In this document: piece after piece, positions 1 through 9,053 of the stretch
How the letters are laid out: every line of letters starts with the position of its first letter
How positions within the stretch are numbered: position 1 is the first letter of the stretch
NCBI RefSeq assembly: GCF_013407185.1
Contig: NZ_CP026995.1
Coordinates: forward strand, 1,261,913 to 1,325,912
DNA: 64,000 nucleotides
Origin: Nitrosopumilus ureiphilus
Lineage (GTDB): Archaea; Thermoproteota; Nitrososphaeria; Nitrososphaerales; Nitrosopumilaceae
Direction: 5' to 3'
The notes under the pieces: model-generated
Told to the model about the DNA's origin: nothing
Seen by the model: only the letters and a program-made list of their open reading frames with translations
Database searches by the model: none
Program-made: the position numbers and the translations under genes

Positions 1-232
1 CACTCATCTTGGTTCGTTTTGTTTTAGTGTCTATTCCTCGTTTAAAATCCCAAAAATCATTTAGTAAATCCACACTTGCATGAAGTGCCATTACACCTGC
101 AAATGTCAATAATGCATCAAGCAAGTCTAGTGAAGAGTTTTGCCACCAATTTAGCGCCAATCCCACAGAAACTGCAATTACTGATGCAAGAAGGAATCGG
201 ACTCTAATCACACGAAGCCATACTGAGAGCAT
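1..232 (-). CDS. UbiA-family prenyltransferase, N-terminal fragment cut by window edge
   Basis: The reverse strand opens at an ATG at 232 and runs off the left edge, giving about 77 residues. A hydrophobic N-terminal helix is followed by HASVDLLNDFWDFKRGID, which fits the first Asp-rich substrate-binding motif of UbiA prenyltransferases (NDxxDxxxxxD type). Family knowledge: these integral membrane enzymes transfer a polyprenyl chain to an aromatic or glycerol acceptor, for example in MenA or archaeal lipid synthesis. The acceptor cannot be told from this fragment. The second Asp motif lies outside the window. Confidence 0.75.
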   Translation of the reverse strand, partial: MLSVWLRVIRVRFLLASVIAVSVGLALNWWQNSSLDLLDALLTFAGVMALHASVDLLNDFWDFKRGIDTKTKRTKMS

Positions 233-318
233 AATAATATGGACTATTTTTCAGTATAATATTCATGAGTTTTGAGGTAAACCATTGTTTATATCAAATC
301 TAAAGAATAGATTATACC

Positions 319-525
319 GTGATAATTGGAAGAATTTTGGAAAATGAAAAAAGAGTAAAATTTAATGTCAAGATTCATTGTAATGATTGTGGAATGTCAG
401 TTCCAGGAGGACTACAAACTGGAGAATCATATTTTCAAACAGATGGTTTTAAGATAGAATTAGAAGAGTTTAAGCGAAATTATCTTTGTGGAGTTTGCAG
501 AGACAAGAAAAGAGTTGAAAAATAA
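319..525 (+). CDS. Small zinc-binding protein, unknown function
   Basis: A 68-residue protein starting at GTG. It holds two paired-cysteine knuckles, CNDC near residue 21 and CGVC near residue 57, spaced as in a split zinc ribbon, with a Lys/Arg-rich tail. I do not recognise the family. The compact size and Cys pairs suggest a structural zinc site, perhaps for nucleic-acid or protein contact. It stands alone between a divergent prenyltransferase gene and a convergent small membrane ORF. Confidence 0.6.
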   Translation: MIIGRILENEKRVKFNVKIHCNDCGMSVPGGLQTGESYFQTDGFKIELEEFKRNYLCGVCRDKKRVEK

Positions 526-532
526 AAAATCA

Positions 533-643
533 TCAGAAGAGGGAGAGGAAATATCCCCCTTCTAAATTGGCCTCAGACTTTAAGAAGATAAACATTGCAA
601 TTCCCATCATTAAAATTCCGCCAATTACAAGATAAACAGCCAT
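533..643 (-). CDS. Putative single-span membrane micropeptide
   Basis: A 36-residue reverse-strand reading frame with an ATG start and TGA stop. It begins MAVYLVIGGILMMGIAMF, one clear transmembrane helix, followed by a short charged tail. Gene-sized spacing and coherent hydrophobicity support coding, but the length is too short for certainty. No function can be assigned. Confidence 0.45.
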   Translation of the reverse strand: MAVYLVIGGILMMGIAMFIFLKSEANLEGGYFLSLF

Positions 644-703
644 TTAGGTAGTTCCAAATCAGTTGATGTCAAAAATTTTATCAAAAAAACAAGTGAGGAA
701 TAA

Positions 704-1105
704 TCACACTAAGGACTCATCGTTAACTTCAATTGGTTTTCTACCCATAAAACCAGAATCTTTTTCATGCCAGAATTTTATTTCTGTCTCACCATATTTC
801 CAACACAGCCAAACTTCCTCATCAAACCTCTTTGAAGGAAAATCAAGTAATCCTTGCTCAATACTTTTAACTGAAACACCAGTGTTTTCTAGGATTTCTA
901 CTGCTTCATAGAATTTTGTTACTGCTGAATTTAATTTCTGCTTTAATGTGATAAATTCTTTAAATGAATTTGTAGTTGAAAGACTCATCTGGAGTTGTTG
1001 CTCCAATTTTGACACTTCATTCTTTTTGGAAAGAGCGTATTCAAATTTTTTTATTACATCAGGAAGTGCAGCATTTGCCTCATTAGTAGTAAAAAGTGAG
1101 AACAT
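704..1105 (-). CDS. DUF2203 family protein
   Basis: Chosen start is the ATG at 1105, giving MFSLFTTNEANAALPDV, which matches the family opening (FTxxEANALLP). A 13-residue longer frame from 1144 exists but would crowd the divergent gene at 1178. The C-terminal half shows the family signature: GLLDFPSKR, then EVWLCWKYGE, then FWHEKDSGFMGRKP. DUF2203 proteins are small, soluble, mostly helical, conserved in archaea and bacteria, and functionally uncharacterised. Length (133 residues) is normal for the family. Confidence 0.85.
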   Translation of the reverse strand: MFSLFTTNEANAALPDVIKKFEYALSKKNEVSKLEQQLQMSLSTTNSFKEFITLKQKLNSAVTKFYEAVEILENTGVSVKSIEQGLLDFPSKRFDEEVWLCWKYGETEIKFWHEKDSGFMGRKPIEVNDESLV

Positions 1106-1177
1106 ATTCTTTCTCAGGAAGGCTGGATTAAAAATCTTAGGCACAAATTTATTAAGAATTCTAATAGAAACTGCAAC

Positions 1178-1456
1178 ATGAGCGAAGACCCATTAGAAGA
1201 AATCATAATTCAAGTAATTAATGGAGCAGTATCAACAATTCCAGCTTACCTAGAGGATATTAAGGAAAATAAAGATACACTCAAAGTTGAAAACCCTCAA
1301 GAATTTGTATATGGAATAGTAATGGGCATGGCCCTTGGCATGGGCGGTGCAATACTGAGTGCTCAAAAAGAAGTACCAACTACAGAAGATCAGATGAAAA
1401 TAAGAGACATTGTATACAAACACATACCAGAGATAAGAGAACGAATATTCAATTGA
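1178..1456 (+). CDS. Conserved hypothetical protein, Gly/Met-rich central helix
   Basis: A 92-residue acidic protein starting at ATG. The middle carries a short hydrophobic run (GIVMGMALGMGGAIL) that could be a buried helix or one membrane segment; the ends are charged and helical. Its stop codon overlaps the TTG start of the next gene (ATTGA overlap), so the two are probably cotranscribed and translationally coupled. I do not recognise the family. Confidence 0.65.
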   Translation: MSEDPLEEIIIQVINGAVSTIPAYLEDIKENKDTLKVENPQEFVYGIVMGMALGMGGAILSAQKEVPTTEDQMKIRDIVYKHIPEIRERIFN

Positions 1457-1851
1457 TTGAATTTAATCAAAAAGAAATAGATTTTCTAGAATCGCTAGAA
1501 GAAGCAAGGATTGCAACTTCTCACAATGACATTCCACATGTAAAACCAGTATCATTTGTATTCTGTGACAATGTCATTGTAGTTGCCACAGATTACAATA
1601 CTCGAACATTTTCAAACATAAAATCAAATCCAAACACAGGAATTGTAATTGATGCATACAAATCAGGAAATCATAAAGCAATCTGCATTCAAGGAAAAAC
1701 AGAAATTGTTGAAAACGGACCAGAATTTAAAAAACTATACGATATTTTTTATAAAAAATTTGAATGGGTTCAAAAAGATCCATGGAATGAAAACGAAGCG
1801 CCATTTTTGAAGATGATACCAAGAAACAAAGTAAGTTGGGGATTTAGTTAA
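1453..1851 (+). CDS. Pyridoxamine 5'-phosphate oxidase-like flavin/F420-binding protein
   Basis: A 132-residue protein with a TTG start overlapping the upstream stop. It fits the split-barrel PPOX fold: an N-terminal helix, EEARIATSHNDIPHVKPVSF as the first strands, then VIVVATDYNTRTFSNIKSNP, and a C-terminal FLKMIPRNKVSWGF strand. Family members bind FMN or F420 and reduce small molecules or act as cofactor carriers. The cofactor cannot be decided from sequence alone. It is coupled to the unknown 92-residue protein upstream, suggesting a shared role. Confidence 0.8.
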   Translation: MIEFNQKEIDFLESLEEARIATSHNDIPHVKPVSFVFCDNVIVVATDYNTRTFSNIKSNPNTGIVIDAYKSGNHKAICIQGKTEIVENGPEFKKLYDIFYKKFEWVQKDPWNENEAPFLKMIPRNKVSWGFS

Positions 1852-1876
1852 AAAAATTCAAAAAAATAATTTTTGA

Positions 1877-2257
1877 TTAGGCATACATTGAAACAGATTT
1901 ATTGAGAGATTCAATTACATGATTGATTTTTCGTATATTAAATGGCTTGTGGATTATTGCAGCAACCCCCCATTCTTTTAATTCCTTTTGAAGCTCAGCA
2001 GAGGTATTTCCAGTTACAATCATCACTTTAGCAGTTGAATCGATTTTTTTGATTTCTTTTAGCGCTTCAAGTCCATTTAATTTTGGCATCTCTACATCCA
2101 AAAATAAAATGTCAGGCTTGTGTTTGGCAAAAAGTTTTATTGCATCCATCCCATTATGGCCAATGCCTAAAATTTCCAAGCCCTGGATAGTCAACAATTC
2201 AGAAAATAGTTCAGTGATTTGAATATCATCATCTACAACTACACAAGTATTGATCAT
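1877..2257 (-). CDS. Stand-alone response regulator receiver protein (CheY-like)
   Basis: Single receiver domain of 126 residues, no output domain. Visible signatures are the acidic pocket VVDDD near the N-terminus, the phospho-acceptor Asp in ILFLDVEMP, the switch Thr in MIVTGNT and the conserved Lys-Pro in IIHKPF. I prefer the ATG at 2257 over a TTG three codons upstream because the receiver strand begins immediately. Function is phosphorelay from an unseen histidine kinase, which is not in this window, to an unknown partner. Confidence 0.9.
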   Translation of the reverse strand: MINTCVVVDDDIQITELFSELLTIQGLEILGIGHNGMDAIKLFAKHKPDILFLDVEMPKLNGLEALKEIKKIDSTAKVMIVTGNTSAELQKELKEWGVAAIIHKPFNIRKINHVIESLNKSVSMYA

Positions 2258-2288
2258 CAATCCCAAATATGGTATTGATAACTAAGTA

Positions 2289-3356
2289 TTAAGTTAATCT
2301 CTTATTATGTATAAAAGAGATTGTTTTTTCAGACAATACACTATTTAAAAAAGTCAATTTTTGAGATTTATTCATCAGATTTTGATTTAAATGAGGAATG
2401 AAATTTTTGCTATCAGATTTGGCAGTCCCGTCTAATTCAGATTCAGCTAATTTATTTCTCAAAAAGAATATTCCAGTCAAGGTTAATCCAAGAGAAATTA
2501 AATCAACAGTCGTGATTGTTTCAGATAGAAATATCCCAGCAAAAATTATTCCAAAAACAGAAGTGGTCGAATATAATAATACAGTTCGCACGGCACCAAT
2601 TAATTTTAATGCTGCTAAAAACAACAGGGTAGACATCCCTGTTCCCAAAATGGATATAATCACGATGTTTGGAAGATATTGTATATCAAAATCCATCGGG
2701 ATTTCAAGTAAAATTAAAAATGATAATGCAATTATTGCACAAAAAAACGAAGTTATCTGAGTAACTCTTCTTGTATCATATTTGTCACCAACATACTTGC
2801 ATATTGTGATATCAGCAGCATAAAGAAGTCCAGAAATAATTATCAATAGATCACCTGTTGCAATTTCTTCTATATTCATTCCATTTTGAAAAATATTGTT
2901 ACCAATTGGGATTATCATCATTCCAATGATGATCATGGAAAATGGAATGCATTCTTTTATGTTAATTCGTTCTTTGAAAATAACCATTGCAAGTATCAAA
3001 GAAAAAAGGATTTCACCATTACTAAAAATAGAAGCATTGACTGCAGAGGAATTTTGCAATCCGAAAAAATAGGTAGTTAATGCTGCTACTTCAGATAATC
3101 CAATTAAAGCCATAAACAAAATATCTCTTTGAGAAAACTTGCTAACAGGATCAGTTTTTCGCGCTATAGGGGTAAAAAACGCTGTACATATCATATAAAT
3201 TAAAAAAGTCATAAAAATAGGATTTACTTCAATTATGTTTTCCCCCATTTCCAGCATTGGTTTTGATAAGACATGTACAAGGGACGAAAGAGCAGCAGCA
3301 AGTATAATAAAATAATATCCAAAGCGTGATTTTTTCCCATCTAGTTTAATCTTCAA
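2289..3356 (-). CDS. EamA/DMT-family transporter
   Basis: A 355-residue membrane protein with about ten hydrophobic helices in two homologous halves, the classic EamA duplication. The first half has YFFGLQNSSAVNASIFSNGEI, and the second half has LLFLAALKLIGAVRTVLLYSTT, the conserved helix-loop patterns of drug/metabolite exporters. The C-terminal 50 residues are soluble, Lys/Ser/Asn-rich and longer than usual. Likely role is export of a small metabolite; the substrate is unknown. It lies 31 bp upstream of the receiver gene on the same strand, so cotranscription is possible. Confidence 0.85.
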   Translation of the reverse strand: MKIKLDGKKSRFGYYFIILAAALSSLVHVLSKPMLEMGENIIEVNPIFMTFLIYMICTAFFTPIARKTDPVSKFSQRDILFMALIGLSEVAALTTYFFGLQNSSAVNASIFSNGEILFSLILAMVIFKERINIKECIPFSMIIIGMMIIPIGNNIFQNGMNIEEIATGDLLIIISGLLYAADITICKYVGDKYDTRRVTQITSFFCAIIALSFLILLEIPMDFDIQYLPNIVIISILGTGMSTLLFLAALKLIGAVRTVLLYSTTSVFGIIFAGIFLSETITTVDLISLGLTLTGIFFLRNKLAESELDGTAKSDSKNFIPHLNQNLMNKSQKLTFLNSVLSEKTISFIHNKRLT

Positions 3357-3416
3357 TTAATCCCATAATTGGGATCAACAGTCTACCTTAATAGTATGAT
3401 CTATGGGTTCAATTAA

Positions 3417-4025
3417 TTAAATTGGAATAGTTTGAAATATAGAACTTTTAGCAATATCTGAATCACTTAATTGGACATCTACAGTCAATTTGTTTTTTTC
3501 AATATTTATTTTCAAATTGGTAAATGCACAAGCATATTTGTTAATTTTTTTATTATCAACTACAATTTGATCGAATTGATAAATTAAACCATCATCAATG
3601 AGACTGTTGATTTTACGGTAACCTGATGTTCGCGGTAATTGACAATCTTTTAAAATATCATGTATGATTTTTGGAGACTCGGAAACAGATTCAATAATTT
3701 TCTTTTTTTCCATATCACCATACGCTTGTAAAATTATAGTATTTACATACGAATCTGAAAGAGTGTACCAATGCTCTTTTGATTTTCTTGGTTTGGATTG
3801 AAAAATATTTTCAAATATTTTTCTCTCAATTCCATCAGCACCTTTTCCAAAAAATTCTCGCAAAACAAGATCAAGCTTATCAAATTCCTCAATTGCCTGA
3901 GTAAGTGAAATTCCAAATTTTTCAAAAAGTCTATCATTAATTTTCTCTACAGTTTTTGAACCTAAATTCTTTTCAATAACTTCATTTAGTGATCTTACTA
4001 GTAAATGATCTAATCCAGACATCAC
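3417..4025 (-). CDS. Winged-helix-like regulatory protein
   Basis: A 202-residue protein. Residues 1-75 form a helical N-terminal module with a motif like those of nitrogen-control or dimerisation domains. Residues 110-160 give a helix-turn-helix with a wing: KIIHDILKDCQLPRTSGYRKI, then LIDDGLIYQ. The C-terminal 45 residues form a beta-rich tail (NLKINIEKNKLTVDVQ). Similar wHTH proteins with this tail are common in thaumarchaea, and another short one occurs here at 38,529. DNA targets are unknown; the divergent HEAT-repeat gene is a neighbour. Confidence 0.65.
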   Translation of the reverse strand: MMSGLDHLLVRSLNEVIEKNLGSKTVEKINDRLFEKFGISLTQAIEEFDKLDLVLREFFGKGADGIERKIFENIFQSKPRKSKEHWYTLSDSYVNTIILQAYGDMEKKKIIESVSESPKIIHDILKDCQLPRTSGYRKINSLIDDGLIYQFDQIVVDNKKINKYACAFTNLKINIEKNKLTVDVQLSDSDIAKSSIFQTIPI

Positions 4026-4109
4026 ATATTCATATTACTTCTTGCTTATTAGTTTTTTTTATGGGAATAATAGATATTTTTAATAAATAGTCATTCCCAA
4101 TTTTGGGTA

Positions 4110-4607
4110 TTGGCCATACAATTGTTTGATGAAAATAATATCAGGGAAATGCCCAGTGAAGAAAGATTCAATTTTTGTGAAAATATACTAAAAAATGACG
4201 ATGATGAATCAAGGCGATGGGATGCAGTTTGGCTTGTAGGAGAATTAGCTGAAAATATTAATGAAAACCACAGAATACGTCAAAAAGTTGCAGACCTTAT
4301 GGAATGGGTATTAAGAAATGATTCTAATGGAGTGGTAAAACATGAAGCAAGTTTTCAGATTGCAGCAAGAAACTTGAGGGAAAAAATTCCTCTTTTAGTA
4401 GAAATCTCATTAAATGACAAAAGTGTTTTATCAAAACATGAAGCAATCGAGTCTTTAGGGTTGATGAGAGCATTTGAAGTTGAAGAGGATATTAAATTAG
4501 CATTAAAGGATCCCAGTTCAGATGTTAGAGAAACAGCTGAATTTATTCTCAAAAGATTCAAAAGATTACGGAACTCTGGGGAATATACACCGTCAGAAAT
4601 ACTCTAA
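4110..4607 (+). CDS. HEAT-repeat protein
   Basis: A 165-residue all-helical protein starting at TTG. Residues 35-145 read as HEAT or PBS-lyase-like repeats: RRWDAVWLVGELAENI, VVKHEASFQIAARN, LSKHEAIESLGLM and DVRETAEFILKRF, each with the A-x-x-A/L-G pattern. These repeats form scaffolds for protein binding; no catalytic residues are visible. Partner unknown. Confidence 0.75.
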   Translation: MAIQLFDENNIREMPSEERFNFCENILKNDDDESRRWDAVWLVGELAENINENHRIRQKVADLMEWVLRNDSNGVVKHEASFQIAARNLREKIPLLVEISLNDKSVLSKHEAIESLGLMRAFEVEEDIKLALKDPSSDVRETAEFILKRFKRLRNSGEYTPSEIL

Positions 4608-4685
4608 AAAATACAAAAGTAAATCATATGAAAATGGGTCAAAATTATGTTTATTAGCAGTTACAGGAATTTTTGATTAACCAAA

Positions 4686-5462
4686 ATGACAGAGCCAGAC
4701 ATAGTCCCATCAAAATTAAATACCAACATAAATTATAAGATAATTCTAGGAATCATTTGTGCAGTAATAGTTTTCCATATTTATGTAAATTATTTTTCTA
4801 CTGCTGATGATTCTGAAACAATAATTTCAATTTTTTCATTTTTGAATCCATTAGCAGTTTCAATAGCATCGTTCATTGTAGCGATAAAATATATCGATGC
4901 AGGGGTTTATCGAAAAGCAAGCATATCATTAGGATTTGCATATTTGATGATTTTTCTTGGAGAGATAACTTATCTTATTTACGATTTATTTTTAGATATT
5001 GATCCTTATCCTTCAATTGCAGATGTTTTCTTTTTCTTACAATATCCATTGACATTAGTATATGTGATTTTAAACATCAGATTTTTTTCTTCATTTTCAA
5101 ACAAATACAAAGCATGGGTAATCATTTTACCCAGCATAATTTTGATAAGCTATTCAATCAATGCATTAAATGAATATGGGGAAGCAGGATTTGATTTCTA
5201 TTATGGATTAATTTTTGTTTCATCTGCAGGAGTGTTATTAGCATTCTCAATTCTAGGAGCAACAATATTCAGAGATGGGCTTCTAGGAAAAGCTTGGATG
5301 ATACTAGTAATTGGCATTTTGACAATAACTATTGGCGACATATGGTATTACTATCTTGAGCTTATCGGAGAATATGATCTCAGTGATCCAGTTAATCTAT
5401 TTTGGTATAGCGGAGCATGGATAATCATCTACGCATTGTATAAACATAAAAAAATCATTTAG
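4686..5462 (+). CDS. Polytopic membrane protein, unknown function
   Basis: A 258-residue protein with seven or eight predicted transmembrane helices spread over the full length and short loops. A conserved-looking loop, YDLFLDIDPYPSIADVFFF, lies near residue 100. Such a 7-8 helix layout with D-P-Y-P-S-x-A-D resembles sensory membrane modules found in front of kinases or cyclases, but no cytoplasmic effector domain follows here. I cannot name the family with confidence. Confidence 0.7.
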   Translation: MTEPDIVPSKLNTNINYKIILGIICAVIVFHIYVNYFSTADDSETIISIFSFLNPLAVSIASFIVAIKYIDAGVYRKASISLGFAYLMIFLGEITYLIYDLFLDIDPYPSIADVFFFLQYPLTLVYVILNIRFFSSFSNKYKAWVIILPSIILISYSINALNEYGEAGFDFYYGLIFVSSAGVLLAFSILGATIFRDGLLGKAWMILVIGILTITIGDIWYYYLELIGEYDLSDPVNLFWYSGAWIIIYALYKHKKII

Positions 5463-5601
5463 AAAGATTTTGAAAGTCAGTAATATTTGACAACTCATCC
5501 AACAATAATCTAAAAACAATTATGAAATTAAAGAAAATATTAAATTCAGATAAATTATAAATGAAGAAACAATTAAGAAATAGAAAATAGAGTAAACAAC
5601 A

Positions 5602-5880
5602 ATGGCAGTTAAAATAAAATGCTCACACATACTCGTAGCAAAACAAAGTGAATCACTTGTAATTTTAGAGAGAATTAAAAATGGTGAAAAATTTGGAAAA
5701 TTGGCAAAAGAATTGTCAATTGATTCAGGAAGTGCAAAAAAAGATGGAAGTTTAGGCTATTTCACTAAAGGTATGATGGTAAAACCATTTGAAGAAGAAG
5801 CATTCAAACTACAAATTGGAGAGATTTCCAAGCCAATTAAAACAGAATTCGGATATCACATAATCAAAAGATTTGAGTGA
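5602..5880 (+). CDS. Parvulin-type peptidyl-prolyl cis-trans isomerase
   Basis: A 92-residue single-domain parvulin without signal peptide or extra domains. Hallmarks are KCSHILVAK at the N-terminus (first active-site His), FGKLAKELSIDSGSAKKDGSLGYF in the middle, MVKPFEEEAF and the C-terminal FGYHIIKR (second His). Established knowledge: minimal archaeal parvulins of this type were characterised from Cenarchaeum symbiosum (CsPinA) and Nitrosopumilus maritimus (NmPin). They accelerate prolyl isomerisation during folding. Confidence 0.93.
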   Translation: MAVKIKCSHILVAKQSESLVILERIKNGEKFGKLAKELSIDSGSAKKDGSLGYFTKGMMVKPFEEEAFKLQIGEISKPIKTEFGYHIIKRFE

Positions 5881-6032
5881 TTTGAATCAACACAGATTTT
5901 GACTTTATCAACATCATCAATTTTTAGACTGATTTTCTTAAAAAAAATCAGCTCAAATTTGACCGTGTAATTTTTTTCTTTTTGAAATAGTTTTTTCATT
6001 TCATTTGATTTTGTTCGAGTTGAGGCTAACAT
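5856..6032 (-). CDS. Small hypothetical protein
   Basis: A 58-residue Lys-rich reverse-strand frame with ATG start, converging on and overlapping the last eight codons of the parvulin gene. The pattern YTVKFELIFFKKISLKIDDVDKVKI alternates like beta strands. The overlap lowers confidence; nothing else occupies the stretch. No family recognised. Confidence 0.35.
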   Translation of the reverse strand: MLASTRTKSNEMKKLFQKEKNYTVKFELIFFKKISLKIDDVDKVKICVDSNHSNLLIM

Positions 6033-6135
6033 AGAGTCATATCAAAAAATAGTTTAGAAGAACAATATCAATTTCCACACTTAAAACCAAAATAAAATAC
6101 ACAACATTTTTTGGGACAGTACAACAAAATCTCTC

Positions 6136-6294
6136 ATGGTTTTACTAAATGAGAAAACATTAGAAGAGATTCTCACATATCTGGAAAAATCAATTATTAA
6201 TCTAGCAAAAGAAACATTTGAGAATTTAGAAATTGAGGGAGTAAAGGGTTTTCTGGAAAACCAGTTTGAATCAAGACTTGAGAATTTCTTGTAG
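6136..6294 (+). CDS. Small acidic helical protein
   Basis: A 52-residue frame (ATG to TAG) that is preferred over a longer reverse-strand frame across the same bases. It has the acidic, amphipathic composition typical of genuine proteins here: LNEKTLEEILTYLEKSI and then FENLEIEGVKGFLENQFE. Function unknown. About 100 bp separates it from the convergent helicase gene. Confidence 0.45.
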   Translation: MVLLNEKTLEEILTYLEKSIINLAKETFENLEIEGVKGFLENQFESRLENFL

Positions 6295-6394
6295 CAAAAG
6301 AAAGCAGTATTCACCACTTAGAATCAGGAATGAAAAATAAAATTATTCAGAGAAGGCAAAAGATTTTGGAGCAAATTTCAAATCAATATAAAAT

Positions 6395-7963
6395 CTAGAG
6401 AAAAGCATCCAATCCTGTTTTTTGAGATTCAGTTTCATGATTTTTTTCTAACACTCTGGTCATTTTGTCACCCATTGATTTTGCTGCAGTCATCTTTCTT
6501 TTTCCAATCCAGTAGTATGTCTCATCAATAGTATTTTTAGCAATTAGTACTACTAGTTTACCAGTATCTTTTCTTCCAGTTCTCCCTCTTCTTTGGATAA
6601 ACCTAATTGAACTTGGCACATTGTCATAAAAGATAACTTGGTTAACTTCGGCAATATCTAGTCCCTCCTCACCAACACGTGTTGCCACCAATACCTGAAA
6701 AACACCGTCTCTGAATTTTTGTACTGTTTCAATCTGCTTTTTTTGTTTTAAACCAGCATCCCCTGCTTTTCCAATCAAGATTCCAGCCGAGATTCCCATC
6801 TCAGTTAATTTATTGAAAATTAGATCAACTGAATCACGATAGCTGGTAAATATCAGAGCCTTGCCAGGAACAGATTCAAGAATTTCTTTCAATTTTGGAA
6901 TTTTAGAGTGCTCTATTCCACGTGATTGTGCTTCCTTTGCAAGATGGATTGCCCTTGTAAAATTAGGATCCACCTCAAAAAGTTCTTTGATTCCCACACC
7001 CTTTTTTGCCTGTGCACGTTCGCAGAATTTTAGAAATGGTGTAATTCCATGTGCTTCTAGTATGTTTAGAGCATAATGAATTCTAATTCCAGTAAAGAGA
7101 GGCTTTGCAGAGCGCCTATTCTGATTTAATACAAATTGTCTGATTCTCAGTAGCGCAGACAGAGATCGTTGTTCTGCCATACGAATTCCATTTTTTCTCA
7201 GAGCCTCATATCTTTCATCTAATGCTAATTTCAGCAAGGTTTGAATTGATTTTAATTCAGGTGGCAGTTCCACATTAATCCATTCAGTGTGAGTTTCTTG
7301 AGTGTAAGGCTTTACATCAGGACTATCTTCTCTTCTTTCAGCCACACTTGAAATTCTAAGCTTTGTCAGAATCTCTGTTGCCTTTTCTTTTTCACTAGGA
7401 AGAGTTGCAGTCATCCCAAGAATTCTTGCAGAAGAATTTTCAAAACTTTGTGCAATTCCAGAGTATGCATAATCACCAGCTGTTCTGTGAACTTCATCAA
7501 AGATGACAAGGCCGAATTGATCAGGAGTTATAATTCCCCTATTCAAGTCATTTCTAGCAATTTCAGGAGTAGCACAAATTACGCTATTATTCCAGAGTTT
7601 GGTTCGTTTCTGAATTGGGTCCTCGCCGGTAATCAGCGAAATATCATCCAAAGTAAGATTTTCTTTTAAGAATTCATAATGTTGATTTACTAAAACTCTA
7701 GTTGGAGCCAGAAACAATATTCCTCCTGTTCCTCTTGACAAATATTCTGCAATTACCTGTAATGCAATTGCAGTCTTTCCCAGTCCAGTAGGCAAAACAA
7801 CAATGCAATTTTCTTTGATTGCTTGATTTGCAAGATTTACTTGATAATCACGTCTCTCTATAGAGTTTTTTTGGACATATTTTTTCTCAAGATATTGTTC
7901 CAATCTAAAATAATCATCACAATTTATTGATTTTATGCTTTCGTGTAGCAAAATACTATCCAA
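6395..7963 (-). CDS. Hef-like SF2 helicase (helicase part only)
   Basis: A 522-residue DEAH-type SF2 helicase. Motif I is PTGLGKT (58-64), motif II is DEVH (156-159), motif III is TAT (185-187) and motif VI is QRRGRTGR near 463. The insert between the two RecA domains matches the FANCM/Hef group, which remodels stalled forks. Euryarchaeal Hef carries a C-terminal XPF nuclease; this protein ends after the helicase, as in other thaumarchaeal versions. The tail QKTGLDAFL resembles a PCNA-interacting peptide and echoes the tail of the polymerase at 9,054. Confidence 0.9.
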   Translation of the reverse strand: MDSILLHESIKSINCDDYFRLEQYLEKKYVQKNSIERRDYQVNLANQAIKENCIVVLPTGLGKTAIALQVIAEYLSRGTGGILFLAPTRVLVNQHYEFLKENLTLDDISLITGEDPIQKRTKLWNNSVICATPEIARNDLNRGIITPDQFGLVIFDEVHRTAGDYAYSGIAQSFENSSARILGMTATLPSEKEKATEILTKLRISSVAERREDSPDVKPYTQETHTEWINVELPPELKSIQTLLKLALDERYEALRKNGIRMAEQRSLSALLRIRQFVLNQNRRSAKPLFTGIRIHYALNILEAHGITPFLKFCERAQAKKGVGIKELFEVDPNFTRAIHLAKEAQSRGIEHSKIPKLKEILESVPGKALIFTSYRDSVDLIFNKLTEMGISAGILIGKAGDAGLKQKKQIETVQKFRDGVFQVLVATRVGEEGLDIAEVNQVIFYDNVPSSIRFIQRRGRTGRKDTGKLVVLIAKNTIDETYYWIGKRKMTAAKSMGDKMTRVLEKNHETESQKTGLDAFL

Positions 7964-8198
7964 TGCTCAAATATGAACAGCTGCCGGGTTTGGATAAGAC
8001 TCAACTCATCTACAAATAGTAAAATTTCAAATTGGAAGAGGAAACTGAGCCTAGATAATGCATAAAAATTCAAAATTTCACAGAAATTAGACTTTGGAGA
8101 ATTTCCTCAGGAGAGAAGAATTCAGATTTAAAAAAATACATGAGAAAATATACAAAAAACATCACAAAATAAGAAAAATAAAAATTGAAAAAACTACC

Positions 8199-8387
8199 TC
8201 ATTCTAGTTTTTTCTTTGCTTTGTTAATCATCGTAGTCTCTTCACGTAGATGTTTTTTCAACAAGCGCTCATGATCTTTTTTGTGAACGCTGTATGCTTT
8301 GTTTAGAGCCTGTTTTGTGTTTGCTCTTTTAACAGCATTTTGAAATTTTTTGTGAATGACGTTTACTTGTGCTGAATAGCTTGCCAT
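8199..8387 (-). CDS. Small basic helical protein
   Basis: I chose the internal ATG at 8387 (MASYSAQVNVIHKKFQ), giving 62 residues; a frame 20 residues longer exists but its extra N-terminus is atypical. The protein is Lys/Arg/His-rich and alpha-helical, with AVKRANTKQALNKAYSVHKK in the centre. It might be a small nucleic-acid-associated protein, but no family is recognised. Confidence 0.6.
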   Translation of the reverse strand: MASYSAQVNVIHKKFQNAVKRANTKQALNKAYSVHKKDHERLLKKHLREETTMINKAKKKLE

Positions 8388-8521
8388 TGAATCGATAGTC
8401 CATATGAGATTAAAGTAGTTTATGTATACATTATCAAAATATTTCAAATCGTTTTAAAATTGATCGCAAATAAAACTAGAATTAACGTGATCCATATATT
8501 GAGCAGGTAAACACAATCTGT

Positions 8522-9049
8522 GTGAGCGATTCTTTTGACAGACCTGGATGGGACGAATACTTTATGCTTCAAGCAGAATTGGCAAAGCTTCGTTCAAACT
8601 GCATGACAAGACAGGTAGGGGCAGTAATTGTTAGAAACCACAGACAGCTTGCAACAGGATATAATGGAACACCACCTGGAATCAAAAATTGTTTTGAAGG
8701 AGGATGCAAGCGATGCCAACTCAGAATGGAAGGTAAGATAGAATCAGGAGCGTCACTTGATAGATGTCTTTGCAATCATGCAGAAGCAAATGCAATAATG
8801 CATTGTGCCATTATGGGTATTGAAGCAGGAATAAAGGGAGCAGTATTGTATACAACATTTGTCCCATGTCTTGAATGTACAAAAATGGCAATTACAATTG
8901 GAATTAAAAAATTTGTTTGTCTTGACTCTTATCCAGAAACCGATTACGATTTATTAAAGGAGGCAGGAGTGGAAGTAATTCAACTGGACAAAAATGAAAT
9001 TTCAAAATGGGCAAGTAGGCTAGTCAAAAAATACGAGAATTCTGTGTAA
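8522..9049 (+). CDS. Deoxycytidylate (dCMP) deaminase family protein
   Basis: A 175-residue zinc deaminase starting at GTG. The catalytic signature is HAEANAI (His86, Glu88) and PCLEC (Cys116, Cys119), with an N-terminal RPGWDEYFMLQA and a zinc-rich insert, CFEGGCKRCQ, typical of the ComEB/dCMP deaminase group. It converts dCMP to dUMP, feeding thymidylate synthesis. Its stop lies four bases before the DNA polymerase start, so nucleotide supply and replication genes are probably cotranscribed. Confidence 0.9.
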   Translation: MSDSFDRPGWDEYFMLQAELAKLRSNCMTRQVGAVIVRNHRQLATGYNGTPPGIKNCFEGGCKRCQLRMEGKIESGASLDRCLCNHAEANAIMHCAIMGIEAGIKGAVLYTTFVPCLECTKMAITIGIKKFVCLDSYPETDYDLLKEAGVEVIQLDKNEISKWASRLVKKYENSV

Positions 9050-9053
9050 GAAA

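Noticed and set aside
6081-6317. A 78-residue reverse-strand frame
   Set aside because: It is hydrophobic/Ser-rich shadow of the acidic, protein-like plus-strand frame at 6136-6294.
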